Made by a program: the position numbers and the translations under genes
Notes under the pieces: generated by a model
Database searches by the model: none
Told to the model about the DNA's origin: nothing
Seen by the model: the letters and a program-made list of their open reading frames with translations, nothing else
Assembly: GCF_907164915.1 (NCBI RefSeq)
Contig: NC_061863.1
Span: 3,960,340-4,024,339, forward strand
Direction: 5' to 3'
Length of the DNA: 64,000 nt
From: Impatiens glandulifera
Lineage: Eukaryota > Streptophyta > Magnoliopsida > Ericales > Balsaminaceae
In this document: positions 60,400 through 64,000 of the stretch, in pieces
Layout: every line of letters starts with the position of its first letter
How positions within the stretch are numbered: the first letter of the stretch is position 1

Positions 60400-61433
60400 T
60401 CAGGACACAATGAATGTCTTGTGTCAGGTATTACATTTGATTGACCAAAACTATATGAGATCAAAATCTTCTTAAAAGACGTTACATTTGATGATGATAG
60501 AAAGTGTGGTTTAATATGATCATATGGTTTTGACTACCTTAGTTCACTTCATTTTGTGATCATATTTTTGACAATTTATTGGTGCATCAGATTGGATGGA
60601 ATAAGAATGTTAGATCCAACTTCGGATCGGATCGTTCTATTTTTACCTTGAATTCTTTTTGATGTTCAGAAATATGATTAGACTACCTTTGCATTTTGGT
60701 CGAAAAGTTATGTGGACATTATTGATCCAAGGCGTATTAAACTTCAGTCAAGTAGTTATACAACTAATACTATTCTCGATACAGTCACAGCTACCACTGT
60801 TCAGGTTTAAACTTTCACTTGCTATCACTATTTTTTGGGAGGAATTTAAGAAGTTAAATATCCTATGTTGGCACAGGAACAGTATTATATATATTACACA
60901 GCAATATAATATTAACAAAAATTATATATATTTATCATATTCATATGATTAAAATAATACTTGTTTAATAACTATTTTACCATATATATTACACAAAATA
61001 AGGGTAAAGAAGTTACTACTATACTTTAGATGATGCTTATCAGATTGAATATTTTACACCTTAATTTAAATTAAAACTAAACAAACAAACCAGTACTTAA
61101 CACTTTTCAAATAAATGATATCCCGAAGAAATCTTTTGCACAAGATTTAGAACAAATGAATACAAAACCTGGTCATCATTTAATCGTCATCATCATATTT
61201 AAAACTGTTAAAGAACATCCCAAAGCTGCTTTTTTTCAAAGAAATGATGCCATGAAAATGGTATTGTGTTGCCATAAGATGATGATCAGTCTAATTAATC
61301 ATATCATATAATAAAAGAACAGCCATTTCTCCCCTACTAAACATCTAAAAATTAGCAAAACTTCATTCAAAGAAGAAAATAACCAACACAATAATATGAT
61401 GATCAAAGCAACAAACAAATCACCATTTTACTT
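60400..61433. other. Spacer between the solo LTR and the Alba gene
   Basis: The first 60 bases continue the frame that the LTR interrupts. At about 60660-60805 short plus-strand frames (SKSYVDIIDPRRIKLQSSS, TNTILDTVTATTVQV) look coding-like but are bounded by stops and I cannot place them. The rest, up to the Alba stop codon, is AT-rich and includes the Alba 3' flank. Confidence 0.4.
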
Positions 61434-63591
61434 TTACGCCCCACCCGCAGCTGTATGGATCGGCCCGTTTGATCTAAAACCGCCACGACCCCTTCCGCGA
61501 TACCCACCTCTCCCGCGTCCACCCCCACGCCCTGTTATTATTATTATTATTCAACAAATAACCAATCAAATTCCACAAAAATTATTAATAATCATAATTC
61601 AAGTTAATCAGTACTTACCGCGGCCTTGAAAATTAGGTTCCTGATTGTAACCACCGCCACCACCTTGGTTATTATTATCAAACTGACCACCACCACCACC
61701 ACCATTGTAACCTCCTCTTCCCCGAGCATGGAAAGATGACTCGCGATTATAACCACCGCCACCACCTTGCTGGTTATTGTTATCATACTGTCCACCGCGA
61801 CCACCTTGCTGGTTATCATACTGACCGCCTCGACCACCTTGCTGGTTATCATACTGACCGCCTCGACCACCTTGCTGGTTATCATACTGACCGCCGCGAC
61901 CACCTTGCTGGTTATTATTATCATACTGACCACCGCGACCACGGCCTTGGAAATTCTGTTCGTCATTGTAACGGCCGTCAAACTGACCACCGTTGTAACC
62001 GCCTCCTCGTGCACGGCCTTGGAAATTGGGTTCCTGATTGTAACCTCCTCCTCCTTGGTTATTATCAAACTGACCGCCATCATCATTATTATTATAACCG
62101 CCTCCTCTTCCACGGCCGCGAAAACCGCGACCTCGGCCACGACCTCTACCCCGAGCATATCCTCGATTGCGGTCCCAACCTCCATCCTCGTGCTCCCCCG
62201 ATGCGATAAACCCATTACCTAAACAAAATATATATTACTAATATATGATCCACTTTATACATCAAGTATATAACAAACGTAGCTAGCATAAATCGTTGTT
62301 AGAGGTGAATGAATGGTCATTGGCATTGGTTGGATTGAATAACTAAAATGCCCCTTTGTACTTAAAATATAAATTATATAAAAAGTATATGCATTTTTCT
62401 GTTGATAGTGATGTGATTGAGGTTTTTTTTAATCCCTAAAAATCCAAGACCAAACAATCTCAAGTTGCTAAGATTGAAATGAAATCACATACCACCATAA
62501 CCACCTCTAGACCTTCCTCCCCTCCCTCGGCCACCACGACCCCTTCCACGAAAACCACCAGGAGATTCTTCTGCAAAACAAAATGGAATCACAGATCACA
62601 ATCCACACAAATAGAATTGTAACAAACAGGTAATAATAAGAAATGTGGTATTTATGTTAATACCTCCTTCGTAATCGAACTCAGGTGTTGTCCGCACCTG
62701 GTCAGCTGGTAGTGGAGCCTGGTACCTATAGCATAGTACAAATTGATTGGTGGAATATGAGCTCTCTTTATTTATCATCTTACTAATAAATAATACATAA
62801 CCTTATAAAGTAAGAAGTCTGTGTACATAATTAGGATCTCGGGTTATTTCAAAATACTCAAAATTGGGTTATTTGGCTAGGAAGGCATTAGGGGTATAAT
62901 AAATATATAAAGAAACAATAATATATATCTTTTAGATATAAGGTATTTTGGTTGATGATGGGATATAGGGTTATAATCTCAAAAAACTCAGATATATCAA
63001 GAAATACATTTTACCATTAAAATTTATATCTTTGATTGTATAGATGCATCATGTGTATATTCATATCTACTAATAAGTTGTAATGTAGCAAAAATGAACA
63101 AACAGTAAAATAAATAAATAATGTGTTCAATAAATATAAAAAACTACTTGAAACCTACCCAATGGAGGATGTATCGATTTCTTGCTTTGACAAAGTTATA
63201 GTGATCATTGAAACATGCCTAGTTGTTTCCACACTGCAGGCATCAAAGAAACACTAAGAGAGCAATAGCCAAAAAGCAACGAACATAATAATCTGTTGGA
63301 AAGTGATTCTTCGCAAGGAACTGTCATTAAGAGACTTACGGGTTTAGACCTTCTTCAATAGGCTCCCAATTATCAGTGATATCGGTTGAACAAATTGAAG
63401 TAACTTGATGAATACCAACAATCCTTCGCTGTATTGTCCACATAAAAAGATTTTAGATAAAATTAAACACGTGAATAAGGGAAGACAAACTTAGATTGAG
63501 CCAAAAATACCTTTATCAACTCCACAATGGTTACAGTTTTATTTATTGCTCGACCCATTGCCTTGAAAACAATTTCATTCGATCCCTTATC
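61434..63591 (-). CDS. Alba-family DNA/RNA-binding protein with long RGG tail, N-terminus outside the window
   Basis: Seven minus-strand exons: 63591-63511, 63428-63340, 63233-63159, 62725-62664, 62570-62493, 62218-61619 and 61531-61434; frames join cleanly and give 360 residues, lacking the first coding exon(s). The first four exons carry the Alba fold: DKGSNEIVFKAMGRAINKTV, ELIKRRIVGIHQ, ITDNWEPIEEGL, TTRHVSMITITLSKQEIDTS and the plant-typical YQAPLPADQV. The rest is an RGG/YGG-rich disordered tail of about 250 residues, including five copies of a GGQYDNQQGGR-like unit. Plant Alba proteins of this long class bind RNA and RNA-DNA hybrids and act in R-loop control, mRNA stability and stress granules. 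No coding break is seen; the missing 5' exon should lie beyond 64000. Confidence 0.95.
61762..61938 (-). repeat. 33-bp in-frame repeat in the Alba RGG tail, five copies
   Basis: Each unit encodes GGQYDNQQGGR. The three central copies are almost identical at DNA level; the two outer copies read YDNNNQQ instead of YDNQQ. The array keeps frame and has grown by tandem duplication, so its length may differ between alleles. Confidence 0.9.
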
Positions 63592-64000
63592 CTACAATGA
63601 AAAATTTCGAATTCAGAGGTTGGAAGTAAAGAAAACTATAGATGTATAACTAACGCAATAATTCAAACTCTAGAAGACTAGACCCAAGACTGCAGTGGAT
63701 AAACTATTGGTTTTGGTACAAATTGACTTTATGTTTAAACATAATTATCAAAAGGAGTTCTATCTTCTCCCGAAAACAGACATCTCTTTGAGATATAAAA
63801 TTTACTGAAGTGCACAATTTTTTTTTTATCTTCCAGGACAGGAAACAAAGACATCTCCCATAGTCAAACAAATAAAATAACAATAGATTACCAGAAATGC
63901 CTTAATATAGATGAATGATTGTTATCATTTTCTTGCAGTTTTTCTACAAAATCTAGAATATCTGCAACTATCAAATATTTGACATAAAAACTATGTATAC
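63592..64000 (-). other. Part of the first visible Alba intron
   Basis: I searched both strands for the expected RITSQGRMRNYI block of the preceding Alba exon and did not find it, so this stretch is intron and the 5' end of the gene lies outside the window. Confidence 0.6.

Noticed and set aside
61604..62222. Plus- and minus-strand frames of about 150-200 codons overlapping the Alba tail
   Set aside because: They are shadows of the GC-rich, repetitive RGG-coding exon; only the minus-strand frame ending at 61434 joins correctly to the Alba exons.

Overview
The window is AT-rich nuclear DNA from a dicot plant. Genes are split by GT-AG introns, the gene set is plant-specific (flavanone 3-hydroxylase, a WEB-family protein, a KIN14B-interacting-type protein, an Alba protein with an RGG tail), and the spaces between genes are full of Ty1/copia elements, an LTR retrotransposon remnant, SINEs and small foldback elements. 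I cannot name the species.

Layout. (1) 1-592: 3' end of a gene, probably an XRN2/XRN3-type exoribonuclease. (2) 3.2-5.7 kb: Myb/SANT-like gene whose first intron holds a copia RT scrap, an old SINE-like scrap and a miRNA-like hairpin. (3) 7.3-10.2 kb: a small intronless gene, a complete SINE, and a WEB-family gene on the minus strand. (4) 13.2-23.1 kb: a decayed copia element (A, plus strand) with a better preserved Tork/TNT1-like copia element (B, minus strand) nested in its gag; both target-site duplications can be read. (5) 23.1-27.8 kb: gene-free, with a G-box-bearing tandem duplication and a hAT-like foldback. (6) 28.0-29.5 kb: F3H, complete in three exons. (7) 32.5-34.8 kb: beta-tubulin, complete, minus strand. 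(8) 37.7-40.7 kb: LTR-like repeat block. (9) 43.06-43.77 kb: long foldback. (10) 44.1-47.5 kb: MYG1-family gene, seven exons. (11) 49.1-52.2 kb: KIN14B-interacting-type WD40-like protein, three exons. (12) 52.9-58.2 kb: a third, very old copia element (C) whose RT region was split by a 987-bp retroposon with a SINE head. (13) 58.55-60.39 kb: a solo LTR with matching 5-bp target duplications, built partly of 93-bp and 36-bp tandem repeats. (14) 61.4 kb to the right edge: Alba-family gene on the minus strand, running out of the window.

The genes are housekeeping or metabolic and do not form a cluster or operon; they share no obvious pathway. I saw no gene system that looks new. The best candidates for something undescribed are the minus-strand hairpin at 4376-4489, the SINE family present as one full copy (7938-8166) and one chimeric copy (55865-56851), the older SINE-like scraps found in introns of four genes, and the solo LTR with internal satellites. 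All splice sites were placed by eye from GT/AG, reading frame and family knowledge; none was checked against transcripts.
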